DNA of 64,000 bases from Heteroscillospira sp050943935 (GTDB lineage Bacteria; Bacillota; Clostridia; Oscillospirales; Oscillospiraceae), in NCBI GenBank assembly GCA_050943935.1, contig JBMNQC010000011.1:4379-68378 (forward strand). The letters run 5' to 3'. The notes below the pieces were generated by a model, which was given only the letters and a program-made list of their open reading frames with translations, was not told where the DNA came from and did not search any database. Every line of letters starts with the position of its first letter. Position 1 is the first letter of the stretch. A program made the position numbers and the translations under genes. This document shows positions 33,734-42,109 of this stretch, piece after piece.

Positions 33734-33774
33734 TATAAAGCCAGCCCGGACACAGTCCGGGCTGGCTTTATATT
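33732..33774. terminator. Bidirectional terminator after the fusion gene
   Basis: Perfect 19-base arms (33732-33750 and 33756-33774) around loop CACAG begin inside the stop codon. The AT-rich outer arms give U tracts on both strands, serving the convergent repressor gene too. Confidence 0.85.
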
Positions 33775-33790
33775 ATCGGGGATGCGGAGT

Positions 33791-34468
33791 TTAATACGCC
33801 TTGCCTAGTATGCGGAAATCCTCCAGCACTATGGGGATGTCCGCGTATTTTTCGTTAAGGGAGCGGAGCAGGGCGCGGCTGCCGTCAAGCACAAGGCGTT
33901 TAAGGTAGGCGTTGCCGTCGTACACAAATACGCCTATTTCGCCGTTTTCCAGGGTCTCGCAGGGATGCACCCATACGGTCTGACCGTCCTGATACCGGGG
34001 CTCCATGCTGTCTCCCGCGACACGGACGCCGAATTTGGCCCCATCCGGAACATCCTCGGGAACCTCCGCCATGTGATGGCTGCTGTCCGACAGGAACTGA
34101 CCGGTACCGGCTGATACCGCCAGGTCATACAGAGGGAGCAGCCGTGCCGCAGGCCGGGGCTTGTTGGAATAAAGTCCGCTGAGCCGCAGCAGGCGGGCGT
34201 AATCGGCCAGCTTCTCCCGTCCGGCGGAATTCAGCTCCGTGGCTATGCCGCAGCCCATGAATTCCCCTGATATGTCCTCCACATCCAGTATACGGCACAG
34301 CAGCAGAAATTGCCCGGCGTTGGGCTGGGATATGCCCTTCTCCCATTTGGAGACAGCCTGATTTGTTATTTCAACGCCCTTCGCGGCCAGCAGCTGAGCC
34401 ACATCCTTTTGGGAAAGTCCGCGCTCACGCCGAAGCCGGGCGAGTGTTTTTCCTATAAATTTGTTCAT
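33791..34468 (-). CDS. LexA/CI-like repressor: HTH plus S24 peptidase domain
   Basis: A 225-residue regulator. The N-terminal XRE-type helix-turn-helix (about 5-65; LRRERGLSQKDVAQLLAAKG...TNQAVSKWEKG) is followed by a linker and an S24 self-cleavage domain. The nucleophile Ser154 is in AGDSMEP, the likely general-base Lys190 in AYLKRL, and a possible cleavage site Ala120-Gly121 in VSAGTGQ. Such proteins inactivate themselves after DNA damage. The start at ATG 34468 has GAGGTG upstream. It is not the classical LexA, whose DNA-binding domain is a winged helix, and may be phage-derived or a secondary SOS regulator. Confidence 0.85.
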   Translation of the reverse strand: MNKFIGKTLARLRRERGLSQKDVAQLLAAKGVEITNQAVSKWEKGISQPNAGQFLLLCRILDVEDISGEFMGCGIATELNSAGREKLADYARLLRLSGLYSNKPRPAARLLPLYDLAVSAGTGQFLSDSSHHMAEVPEDVPDGAKFGVRVAGDSMEPRYQDGQTVWVHPCETLENGEIGVFVYDGNAYLKRLVLDGSRALLRSLNEKYADIPIVLEDFRILGKAY

Positions 34469-34593
34469 TTGCAGCACCTCAAGTAAATTATAGCGCAAAA
34501 GGAGAAATACCACAAGAACTTTCGCTTGACCAGATATTGGATATGCAGTTAAATTTTACCAAGTGGCGTGGGAGAGCGAAAAAAGCTCGGAAA

Positions 34594-35196
34594 TCAGACC
34601 CCAAGTGGGGAGAGACTGTGGAGACAGCCGCAGTAATCCTGACGATACAGCCCGTATTGGGCGGAGAGCTGAATGGAACGCTTGTAGCCCTCGCGCTTTT
34701 TGAAGTCAGAGGGCAGCCATTTTACGCCGTATTTTTCACCCAAAGCCACGCCGATTGAGTTTATGCGCTGAGCGTCCTTGTGCGGGCTGACGGTGAGGGT
34801 GGAGGCAAAGTAATCGAAGCCCCGCTCCGCTGCCTCACGGGCGGTGCGCTCCAGCCGCAGGGCAAAGCAGACCGAGCAGCGCGCGCCGCCCTCCGGCTCG
34901 TTTTCAAGACCGCGTACGGCCTCATCAAAGCGAGGGCCGTCCCAGCCGTTCTCCAGAATGGGTACCTCAGGACACATTTCGGCAAGCAGACGCTTCTGCG
35001 TCTCCAGCCGAATGGCGTACTCCTCCTCCGGCTGGATGTTTGGGTTATAAAAATGTACGGTCAAATCAAAATACTGCCGCAGATATTCTATGACGTAGCT
35101 GCTGCATGGGCCGCAGCAGCTGTGCAGCAGCAGTCTGGGGCGGCCGGTGAGATTTTTGATGACGGCGTCGGTTTGAAGCTGATAGTTGATTTTCAT
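34594..35196 (-). CDS. queH: Epoxyqueuosine reductase QueH
   Basis: A 200-residue Fe-S protein (formerly DUF208) that performs the last step of queuosine tRNA modification, replacing QueG in many anaerobes. The hallmark cysteines are present: HSCCGPCSSY near residues 25-34, RCSVCFALRLE in the middle and CGC near the C terminus, with FASTLTVSPHKD between. Start ATG 35196 follows ACGGAGG. No other queuosine genes are near. Confidence 0.92.
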   Translation of the reverse strand: MKINYQLQTDAVIKNLTGRPRLLLHSCCGPCSSYVIEYLRQYFDLTVHFYNPNIQPEEEYAIRLETQKRLLAEMCPEVPILENGWDGPRFDEAVRGLENEPEGGARCSVCFALRLERTAREAAERGFDYFASTLTVSPHKDAQRINSIGVALGEKYGVKWLPSDFKKREGYKRSIQLSAQYGLYRQDYCGCLHSLSPLGV

Positions 35197-35311
35197 GGCA
35201 GACCTCCGTATATTGTGCCCATTGTACCACATATGTGCACCTGGGGACAGGGTATTTTCGCGCCGTGACAGGCATAGATTTTATCATCTGTGGACAAGGG
35301 GGCGCGGTGGA

Positions 35312-36625
35312 GTGGAAAAACAGCATTGGAGCGGAGAGGCGGGCTTTGTAGCGGCGGCCGCAGGAGCAGCCGTAGGATTTGGAAATTTGTGGAGCTTTCC
35401 GCGACACATAGCCGAGAGCGGCGGCGCGGTTTTTCTTATAGTATATCTGCTGCTTGCGGCGCTGGTGGGCTGTCCTCTGCTGATGGCGGAGCTGGCTGTG
35501 GGCAGAGAGACGGGCGAGCGCCCGGCGGAGGCTTTCCGCGCCATAGGCGCCGCGCCTCTCGGCGGGGTGCTGGGACAGCTGGCCAGCCTGCTTATGATGG
35601 GCTTTTACAGCGTGCTGGGCGGATGCTGCATACGCTATATGTTCAGAAATCTGGCAGGAGCATTCCGTGGCGGCAGCAGCGCCTCACTAAGCCTGTTTCT
35701 GGGCTATATTTCAAATGTGCCCCTTTCAGCGGCCTGCACCGTGCTGTTTATTGTTCTGTCGGCGCTCATCGTAATGGGCGGCGTGTCGAAGGGGCTGGAG
35801 CGCTTTTCGCGCTGGGCCATGCCGCTGCTTATATTCATGCTGCCGGGGCTTATTGTCTGCTCTCTGAGCCTTCCGGGAGCGACGGATGAGCTGGCGCGGG
35901 CCTTTGCCCTGCCTAAGGAGCTTTCCGCCCGGGAAGCCGTGGAAATAGCCGCGGCGGCAATGGCTCAGCTGTTTTTCTCCCTTTCACTTGGACAGGGGGT
36001 TATGCTTATATACGGCGCATATATGCCGGAGCGGATAAGTGTGCCCCGCTGCGCCATAGCGGTGATACTTGCCGACACCGCCGTGGCTGTCCTGGCGGCC
36101 ATGGCCGTTGTGCCCGCTTTCCGGGCTGCCGGAGGAGGGGAAGAGGGGGCCATGATGCTGTTTGTGACCATGCAGAGCGTATTTGACGCCTATGGAGCCT
36201 GGGGCAGCTTTTTCGGATTTCTGTTTTATCTGCTGGTGCTGCTTGCGGCGGTAAGCTCAGCTGTGTCCCTGCTGGAGGTGCTCACCTCATTTGCAGGGGA
36301 AGGGGCCGGACGCAAAAGTGCGGCGGTGCTCTCCGGAGCCCTGGCGGCTATCCCGGCGGTGGCCATAGCAAGAGACGGCATGGGCTTCGGCGCCCTGCCT
36401 GAGATAATGGGCATGAGCTGGCTGGACGCCTCTGAGCTTTTTGCCGAGGCTCTGCTTATGCCGGTTTCCGCTCTGCTCATGCTCAGAGCGCTGCGGCAAA
36501 GCCGTGGCGGAGCTCTGCTGCGCCGGCAGCTGGGAGGACGCTGCGGCGTTTTAGTGTGGAGAAGCACATGGTATCTGGCGCCGCTGCTGCTTGCGGTTAT
36601 GGGAGCAAGATTTTTGGGCCTGTAA
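35312..36625 (+). CDS. Neurotransmitter:sodium symporter (NSS/SNF) family transporter
   Basis: A 437-residue membrane transporter, slightly short for the family. The TM1 signature GFVAAAAGAAVGFGNLWSFPRHIAESGG is typical (Na+ and substrate site in the unwound helix). About eleven further hydrophobic segments follow, as in LeuT/MhsT-type amino acid importers. The likely start is GTG at 35312 with AGGGGG about ten bases upstream; the frame runs further up into the queH start region without a ribosome site. It is divergent from queH. The substrate is probably an amino acid. Confidence 0.88.
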   Translation: MEKQHWSGEAGFVAAAAGAAVGFGNLWSFPRHIAESGGAVFLIVYLLLAALVGCPLLMAELAVGRETGERPAEAFRAIGAAPLGGVLGQLASLLMMGFYSVLGGCCIRYMFRNLAGAFRGGSSASLSLFLGYISNVPLSAACTVLFIVLSALIVMGGVSKGLERFSRWAMPLLIFMLPGLIVCSLSLPGATDELARAFALPKELSAREAVEIAAAAMAQLFFSLSLGQGVMLIYGAYMPERISVPRCAIAVILADTAVAVLAAMAVVPAFRAAGGGEEGAMMLFVTMQSVFDAYGAWGSFFGFLFYLLVLLAAVSSAVSLLEVLTSFAGEGAGRKSAAVLSGALAAIPAVAIARDGMGFGALPEIMGMSWLDASELFAEALLMPVSALLMLRALRQSRGGALLRRQLGGRCGVLVWRSTWYLAPLLLAVMGARFLGL

Positions 36626-36666
36626 AACTCCATGCGCCGCAGGAGCACCGCGATAACAGGCGAAAT

Positions 36667-36706
36667 GCAAAGCGCCGCAGTCTCGGACATGACTGCGGCG
36701 CTTTGC
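36667..36706. repeat. Long perfect inverted repeat between convergent genes
   Basis: Sixteen-base arms GCAAAGCGCCGCAGTC/GACTGCGGCGCTTTGC flank an eight-base loop. No T run follows on either strand. It may end both convergent transcripts or belong to a small RNA. Confidence 0.6.
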
Positions 36707-36773
36707 AACGGAATAAATAAAGGAAAAGGAGACAGAGCGGAGGGACATCGGACTTGCCCTCAGTTCTGTTATA

Positions 36774-36802
36774 ATTATAACAATCTTCTGCGGGTTTTGC
36801 AA
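36774..36802 (-). promoter_or_regulatory. Orphan minus-strand promoter candidate in AT-rich spacer
   Basis: TTGCAA (36802-36797), 17-base spacer, TATAAT (36779-36774), embedded in the palindrome GTTATAATTATAAC (36768-36781). No minus-strand gene follows before the hairpin at 36667-36706. The rest of 36626-36873 is AT-rich and empty. Confidence 0.4.
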
Positions 36803-36873
36803 TAAGAACATGATTGAAATATTGTAGATTATTTAACAATATTACTATAGATATTGCACAAATATTTCCCGGA

Positions 36874-37887
36874 TTATTCTCCGTAGCCCCGGGGATTGTT
36901 TTTCTGCCAGTTCCAGCTGTCCCGGCACATATCCTCAAGGCTCAGCCCGGCGGTCCAGCCAAGCTCCTTTTCCGCCAGGGAGCAGTCGGAGTAATACTCG
37001 CCTATATCGCCCGCCCGGCGGGGACCGACCACATAGGGTACGGGCACATCGTTTACCCGGGCAAAGGTGTTCACCAGCTCCAGCACGCTGTATCCACGGC
37101 CGGTGCCCAGATTGAAAGCCCTGGCGCCACGGTGGGAGGCGGCATAAGCAACAGCCTTTGTGTGGCCCTTTGCCAGGTCCACAACGTGGAGGTAATCCCG
37201 CACGCCTGTGCCGTCGCGGGTGTCGTAGTCGTCGCCGTATATGGTGAGCTGAGGCAGCACGCCCACGGCTACCCGGGAGATATAGGGCATCAGATTGCCG
37301 GGCACGCCCTGGGGGTCCTCGCCTATCAGTCCGCTGGGGTGGGCGCCTATGGGATTGAAGTAGCGCAGCAGCACGGCGGAGAAGGCTTCGTCGGATACGC
37401 ACTTGTCCCGCAGTATCTCCTCGCACATGAGCTTGGTGCGGCCGTAGGGATTGGTGCAGCCGGTGGGGGTCTCCTCGGTGTAGGGTATCACGTCGGCGGT
37501 GCCGTAAACCGTGGCGGAGGAGGAGAACACAAAGTTCTTCACCCCGTGCCTGTCCATGGCCTCAAGCAATGTGAGCAGGCCGCCCACGTTTACCCGGTAG
37601 TAGTCCAGGGGCTTTTTCACGGACTCAGGCACGGACTTGAGTCCGGCAAGATGTATCACGCAGCTTATGTCAAAGTCGGAAAATACGCCGTCCAGCGCCC
37701 GGGCGTCGTTTATATCCCCCTGACGGAAGGCGGGAGACCTGCCGGTTATGCGGCCTATGCGCCGTATGCACTCGGCGCCGCTGTTGGACAGGTTGTCGAA
37801 AATAACGGGCTCATAGCCCGCCTCAATAAGCTCCACCGCGATATGGGAGCCTATATATCCGGCGCCGCCGGTGAGAAGTATGGACAT
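36874..37887 (-). CDS. galE: UDP-glucose 4-epimerase
   Basis: A 337-residue extended short-chain dehydrogenase interconverting UDP-glucose and UDP-galactose with bound NAD. The Rossmann motif G-G-A-G-Y-I-G-S-H is at 7-15, HLAGLKSVPESV near 85, and the catalytic Ser-Tyr-Lys as SSSATVYG and Y-G-R-T-K. RYFNPIGAHPSGLIGEDP and RDYLHVVDLA complete the typical GalE set. ATG 37887 has GGAGGT upstream; the frame extends to 38127 without support. It supplies sugars for surface polymers. Confidence 0.96.
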   Translation of the reverse strand: MSILLTGGAGYIGSHIAVELIEAGYEPVIFDNLSNSGAECIRRIGRITGRSPAFRQGDINDARALDGVFSDFDISCVIHLAGLKSVPESVKKPLDYYRVNVGGLLTLLEAMDRHGVKNFVFSSSATVYGTADVIPYTEETPTGCTNPYGRTKLMCEEILRDKCVSDEAFSAVLLRYFNPIGAHPSGLIGEDPQGVPGNLMPYISRVAVGVLPQLTIYGDDYDTRDGTGVRDYLHVVDLAKGHTKAVAYAASHRGARAFNLGTGRGYSVLELVNTFARVNDVPVPYVVGPRRAGDIGEYYSDCSLAEKELGWTAGLSLEDMCRDSWNWQKNNPRGYGE

Positions 37888-37921
37888 GGTGATACCTCCG
37901 ATTATTTGCATTTTACGTGCC

Positions 37922-37950
37922 ATTATACGCTGTAACGGGAAAAAAGACAA
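37922..37950 (-). promoter_or_regulatory. galE promoter
   Basis: Minus strand: TTGTCT (37950-37945), 17-base spacer, TATAAT (37927-37922). Confidence 0.7.
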
Positions 37951-37959
37951 GCCCGCGGG

Positions 37960-37990
37960 GAAGTGAAGAATGAATAATTGAGGTGGCGCT
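37960..37990. repeat. Family B repeat end
   Basis: AAGTGAAGAATGAATAATTG followed by AGGTGGCG matches the left ends at 54168 and 63577. The facing end is not recognisable. Confidence 0.5.
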
Positions 37991-38080
37991 GCGCGCGTCA
38001 AAATTCTTTTCCTCCCCGGCCTCTTGCATCCCATTGCCGCCGGTGATATACTGCGGACATAACAAACTGAGAGGTGTATT

Positions 38081-38722
38081 ATGCCTGTTTCGGAATATAT
38101 TATCACAGCCGTTGAGGTGCTGGGCACGGTGGCCTACGCCGTGTCCGGGGCTATGGCGGCTATAGAAAAGCGCGCGGACTTTTTCGGCGTGATATTCCTG
38201 GCCTGCGTCACCGCCACAGGCGGCGGTATATTGAGGGATATGATGCTGGGCTGCTTCCCGCCGCGCATATTTTTCGATGCGCTGAATGTTACGGCGGCTT
38301 TGCTGACCTCCGTCGCCGTGTACTTTTTGGCGCGGAGATGGAAGGATTTTTACTTGGGCAACACCCGGGCCATAGATACCATAGATAATGTGTTCGACGC
38401 CCTTGGCCTGGGCGCTTTTACGGTAATGGGCGTGCAGATAGCCATTGAGTCGGGCCTTGAGCAGAACTGCCCGGCGGCCCTGTTCATGGGCATGGTCACG
38501 GGCATAGGCGGCGGACTCATCCGCGACACCATTGTGAATGAAATGCCCTTTGTGCTGAAAAAGCGCATTTACGCCGTGGCCACCCTCATAGGCGGTCTGT
38601 GCTACTATCTGCTGCTGGGCAGCGCGGGACAGACTGCCGCGGCCTTCCTGTCCATGGGTGTGACTTTTGCCATACGGATGCTGGCCACTCATTACCGCTG
38701 GAATCTGCCTCCGGCCATTTAA
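38081..38722 (+). CDS. TRIC/UPF0126-family membrane protein
   Basis: A 213-residue inner membrane protein with about seven helices arranged as two repeats: an A-V-S-G-A-M-A-A-I-E-K-R unit with TATGGGILRDMMLG (about 47-60) and a second ALGLGAFTVMGV unit with TGIGGGLIRDTIVNEMPFVL. The GGGxxRD repeats mark the family of trimeric cation channels (bacterial TRIC, formerly YicG/UPF0126). Some members were once proposed as glycine transporters. The AGAGGTG site precedes the ATG. Its last four bases overlap the end of the convergent phosphatase gene. Confidence 0.9.
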   Translation: MPVSEYIITAVEVLGTVAYAVSGAMAAIEKRADFFGVIFLACVTATGGGILRDMMLGCFPPRIFFDALNVTAALLTSVAVYFLARRWKDFYLGNTRAIDTIDNVFDALGLGAFTVMGVQIAIESGLEQNCPAALFMGMVTGIGGGLIRDTIVNEMPFVLKKRIYAVATLIGGLCYYLLLGSAGQTAAAFLSMGVTFAIRMLATHYRWNLPPAI

Positions 38723-39480
38723 ATGCTCCGGATGACCTCCAGAGCGTCGGCATAGCAGTTCTTGCCGCAGGCCAGCACGGAGCATTTCTCCCTGTTGGAC
38801 GGGGCGGAGCCGTCAAACTGAGTTACGATGGCCCCGGCCTCCTGAGCTATGAGATGCCCCGCGGCGTGGTCCCAGGGGGAGATAGTGTACTCGAAATACA
38901 CATCCGCCCGGCCTGCGGCGATATAGCACAGGTCCAGCGCCGCCGAGGCGGCGCGCCGCACATCCAGCCCCCGCAGGAACAGGGACTGAGCCGCGGCGAA
39001 GGATTTTTCCGCCAGCTCGTGGTTGTAGGGAGAGGAGCCGAAAAGCGTAATGGCATGGCTTATGTCCCGCTCCGAGGCGCGGATGGGCTGTCCGTTCAGG
39101 AAGGCGCCCCGGCCCTTCTCGGCGGAGAACATTTCGTCCAGATAGGGATTATACACAGCGCCCAGCACGGTCTCTCCCTTTAGGTCCAGAGCCGCGGATA
39201 TGCAGCTGTGGCGGAAATCCCGGGTGAAGTTGGTGGTGCCGTCTATGGGGTCCACTATGAAGAGCTTTTCCCGCTCCAGATGGCGGGCAGCCTCCTCCTC
39301 GCCCAGAAAGCCAGCCTCCGGACAGAGGGCCATGAGCTCTTTTTCCAGAAAGGCCTGTATCTGCCGGTCAAACTGGGTCACCAGGTCGGCGCGGCCGGAT
39401 TTTTCGCTCACCTCCACGTCGTGGGCGGACAGCAGTATTTGTCCCGCCCGGCGGAGGATGTTTTCAAGTTCATTCAGCAT
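38719..39480 (-). CDS. Inositol monophosphatase family protein
   Basis: A 253-residue Mg-dependent sugar phosphatase. The metal-binding set is intact: GEEEA (about 60-64), DPIDGTTNF (about 77-85) and ISPWDHAAG (about 200-208). The family (SuhB, CysQ, FBPase-like) hydrolyses inositol-1-phosphate or related phosphates; the exact substrate is not clear from sequence. Its start overlaps the 3' end of tex by 11 bases, so it is read after tex. Confidence 0.9.
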   Translation of the reverse strand: MLNELENILRRAGQILLSAHDVEVSEKSGRADLVTQFDRQIQAFLEKELMALCPEAGFLGEEEAARHLEREKLFIVDPIDGTTNFTRDFRHSCISAALDLKGETVLGAVYNPYLDEMFSAEKGRGAFLNGQPIRASERDISHAITLFGSSPYNHELAEKSFAAAQSLFLRGLDVRRAASAALDLCYIAAGRADVYFEYTISPWDHAAGHLIAQEAGAIVTQFDGSAPSNREKCSVLACGKNCYADALEVIRSI

Positions 39481-41626
39481 TTTTCTGCTCCTTTGCCTGT
39501 TTTATGGAAAGGGAAATGCGCTTTTTCTTCTCGTCCGCCTCCAGCACCATCACGGTGACGATGTCGCCCACGGACAGGACTTCGCTGGGATGGCGGATAA
39601 ATTTGCTGCATATCTGGGAGATGTGTACCAGCCCGTCCTGGTGGACGCCTATGTCCACGAAGGCGCCGAAGTCTATGACGTTGCGCACGGTGCCCGTGAG
39701 TATCATGCCCGGCTTCAGGTCCTTTATCTCCATGGCTCCGGTGCGCATGAGGGGGGCGGGCAGCTCCTCGCGCATATCCCGGCCGGGCTTCTGAAGCTCC
39801 CGGGCTATGTCCCGCAGGGTGGGCAAGCCCACGCCGCAGTCCGAGGCGCACTTTTCCGCGCCCAGAGCCTTGATGCGCGCGTCCAGCTCGTCCAGAGCGC
39901 CGTTTTTGGCGTCCGTGAGGCTGTAACCGCATTCTTCCAGCAGCTTTTCCGCGGCGGCGTAGCTCTCCGGGTGGACGCCGGTGTTGTCCAGCACGTTTTT
40001 GGACTCCGGCACGCGCAGGAAGCCCGCGCACTGCTCAAAGGCGCGCTTGCCCAGCTTGGGCACTTTCAGAAGCTGTTTTCTGGCGGTGAAGGGGCCGTTT
40101 TCGTCCCGGTAGGCCACTATGTTTTTCGCGGTGGCGCTGTTGAGACCCGACACCCGGACCAGCAGGGAGGCCGAGGCGGTGTTCACATCCGCGCCCACGG
40201 AGTTTACGCAGTCCTCCACCACGCCGGAGAGAGCCTCGTCCAGCCGATGCTGGGGCATATCGTGCTGATACTGGCCCACGCCTATGCTCTTGGGGTCTAT
40301 CTTCACCAGCTCCGCCAGGGGGTCCTGCAGCCGGCGGGCTATGGATACCGCCGAGCGCAGGGATACGTCGTATTCGGGGAATTCCTCCGCGCCCAGCTTG
40401 GAGGCGGAGTACACCGAGGCCCCCGCCTCGGACACCACGGCGTAGCGCACGCCGGGCAGCTTTTGGAGCATATCGGCTATGAACAGCTCCGACTCCCGGG
40501 AGGCGGTGCCGTTGCCTATGGCTATGCATTGCACTCCGTGCTTATTTATCATGGAGCTGAGTATGCGCCCGGCCTCCGCGGTCTTGTTGTGGGGCGCGGT
40601 GGGGTACACAACGCCTGTGTCCAGCACCTTGCCTGTGCCGTCCACCACGGCCACCTTGCAGCCCGTGCGGAAGCCGGGGTCAAAGCCCAGAGTCACGCAG
40701 CCCTTTACCGGGGGCTGAAGCAGCAGGGGCCGCAGATTCAGGGCAAAGTTGCCTATTGCGCCCTCGGAGGCCTGCTCCGTGAGGGCGGAGCGCATTTCAC
40801 GCTCCATGCTGGGGGCTATGAGCCTGTCGTAGGCGTCCTCCGCCGCGGCGCGGACAAAGGCGCTGCCGGGGCGTCCCGGCTGTATGACGGAGCGTATGGC
40901 CACGCCCGCTGCGGCGTTTCGGTCAAGCTCAAGAGAAATTTTCAGAAAGCCCTCCTTTTCGCCCCGGTTCATGGCCAGTATCTGGTGGCCCTGGAGCCTG
41001 GACAGGTTTTGGCGGAAGTCGTAGTACAGGCGATAGACGCTGTCCTCCTCCTTCGCGGCACAGCTCACCAGTACGGCCCGGCGGAGCATAAGCTCCCGCA
41101 GGCCGCCGCGCACGGCTGCGTCGTCGGATATCTGCTCTGCTATGATATCGCTTGCGCCCTGGAGGGCGTCCTCAAGGGTCTCCACGCCCTTTTCGGGATC
41201 AATATATGGGAGCGCCAGCTCCTCCGGCTCGGCGTTCTGCTCAAGTATGGCTGCCGCCAGACCCTCCAGGCCCTTTTCCCGGGCTATGGAGGCGCGGGTG
41301 CGGCGCTTGGGCTTGTAGGGGCGGTAGATGTCCTCAAGCTGGGCCAGGGTCTCGGCTCTGTCCAGAGCGGCGGTGAGCTCCTCCGTCAGCTTGCCCTGGG
41401 CCTCTATGGAGCGCTGCACCTCATCCCGGCGGCTCTCCAGAGAACGCAGGTATTGCAGGCGGTCGGCAAGGGCGCGTATGGCGGTGTCGTCCATAGTGCC
41501 GTGCATCTCCTTGCGGTAGCGGGCGATGAAGGGCACGGTGTTGCCCTCGTCCAGCAGGCGTATGACATTTTCGACGTGCTCGGGCTTTTTCCCCAGCTCG
41601 CCGGCGATTATTTTGATAATATCCAT
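39470..41626 (-). CDS. tex: Tex-family RNA-binding transcription accessory protein
   Basis: A 718-residue cytosolic protein of normal Tex length. The order is: N-terminal helical Tex domain (NVIRLLDEGNTVPFIARYRKEMHG near 20-43), a YqgF/RNase H-like fold (VTLGFDPGFRTGCKVAVVDGTGKVLDTGVVYPT near 310-342), helix-hairpin-helix repeats (AKNIVAYRDENGPF near 500), and a C-terminal S1 domain (TGTVRNVIDFGAFVDIGVHQDGLVHIS). Tex acts on transcription and RNA and is widely conserved. The ATG at 41626 lies 14 bases after GGAGGA. Confidence 0.95.
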   Translation of the reverse strand: MDIIKIIAGELGKKPEHVENVIRLLDEGNTVPFIARYRKEMHGTMDDTAIRALADRLQYLRSLESRRDEVQRSIEAQGKLTEELTAALDRAETLAQLEDIYRPYKPKRRTRASIAREKGLEGLAAAILEQNAEPEELALPYIDPEKGVETLEDALQGASDIIAEQISDDAAVRGGLRELMLRRAVLVSCAAKEEDSVYRLYYDFRQNLSRLQGHQILAMNRGEKEGFLKISLELDRNAAAGVAIRSVIQPGRPGSAFVRAAAEDAYDRLIAPSMEREMRSALTEQASEGAIGNFALNLRPLLLQPPVKGCVTLGFDPGFRTGCKVAVVDGTGKVLDTGVVYPTAPHNKTAEAGRILSSMINKHGVQCIAIGNGTASRESELFIADMLQKLPGVRYAVVSEAGASVYSASKLGAEEFPEYDVSLRSAVSIARRLQDPLAELVKIDPKSIGVGQYQHDMPQHRLDEALSGVVEDCVNSVGADVNTASASLLVRVSGLNSATAKNIVAYRDENGPFTARKQLLKVPKLGKRAFEQCAGFLRVPESKNVLDNTGVHPESYAAAEKLLEECGYSLTDAKNGALDELDARIKALGAEKCASDCGVGLPTLRDIARELQKPGRDMREELPAPLMRTGAMEIKDLKPGMILTGTVRNVIDFGAFVDIGVHQDGLVHISQICSKFIRHPSEVLSVGDIVTVMVLEADEKKKRISLSIKQAKEQKNAE

Positions 41627-41667
41627 TTGTGGGATTCCTCCGTAAGATGTGAAAGGTGGGTGGCTGT

Positions 41668-42108
41668 GTGATCAGAATCGTAAAGCGGATCTTAGTACTG
41701 ACGTTTTTCTTTGCCATGGCTGTGTCGGCGGCGGTGGGTATCAGCGGTGTACACGAAAATACCCATAAAAATGATACCGGGGAGCGGCCTGTGCTATGGG
41801 AGAGCCCCTGCGCCAAGGTTGAATATGCAGGCGAACCGGATGGCTATAAGGAGGACTGGCAAAAGGCTTTCGCTATGTTTTTTGACAGTCTTGACCTTGT
41901 TGAGAAAAGCGGCAAGCCGCCGGAAGAGTGGATATACCGTGTGACCTTCAACTGGAACCGCTACTGCCTTGGCATGGAAGAAATAGTTGTGCGCGTAGGC
42001 GGGGACTTCATAGCTTATAACGACAAAAAATATGTATTTCCTCCCGAGGTGGACTTTGACCAGGTACTGGAGACAATAGATGCGTTGTATGAGCGCATTG
42101 ATGACTGA
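41668..42108 (+). CDS. Small secreted or membrane-anchored protein, unknown
   Basis: A 146-residue protein I do not recognise. A hydrophobic N-terminal segment (about 5-24) acts as signal or anchor, with no lipobox. The outer domain has paired aromatic and acidic stretches (YKEDWQKAFAMFFDSLDLVEKS, WIYRVTFNWNRYC, IVVRVGGDFIAYNDKKYVFPPEVDF) that suggest a mixed alpha/beta fold. The likely start is GTG 41668 with AAAGG upstream; GTG 41656 is in frame but lies on that site. It is divergent from tex, and its stop is one base from that of a convergent gene. Confidence 0.65.
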   Translation: MIRIVKRILVLTFFFAMAVSAAVGISGVHENTHKNDTGERPVLWESPCAKVEYAGEPDGYKEDWQKAFAMFFDSLDLVEKSGKPPEEWIYRVTFNWNRYCLGMEEIVVRVGGDFIAYNDKKYVFPPEVDFDQVLETIDALYERIDD

Positions 42109-42109
42109 A

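Noticed and set aside
39200..41671. 823-codon open frame on the plus strand
   Set aside because: It is antisense to tex and the phosphatase gene; low-complexity translation and no start signal.
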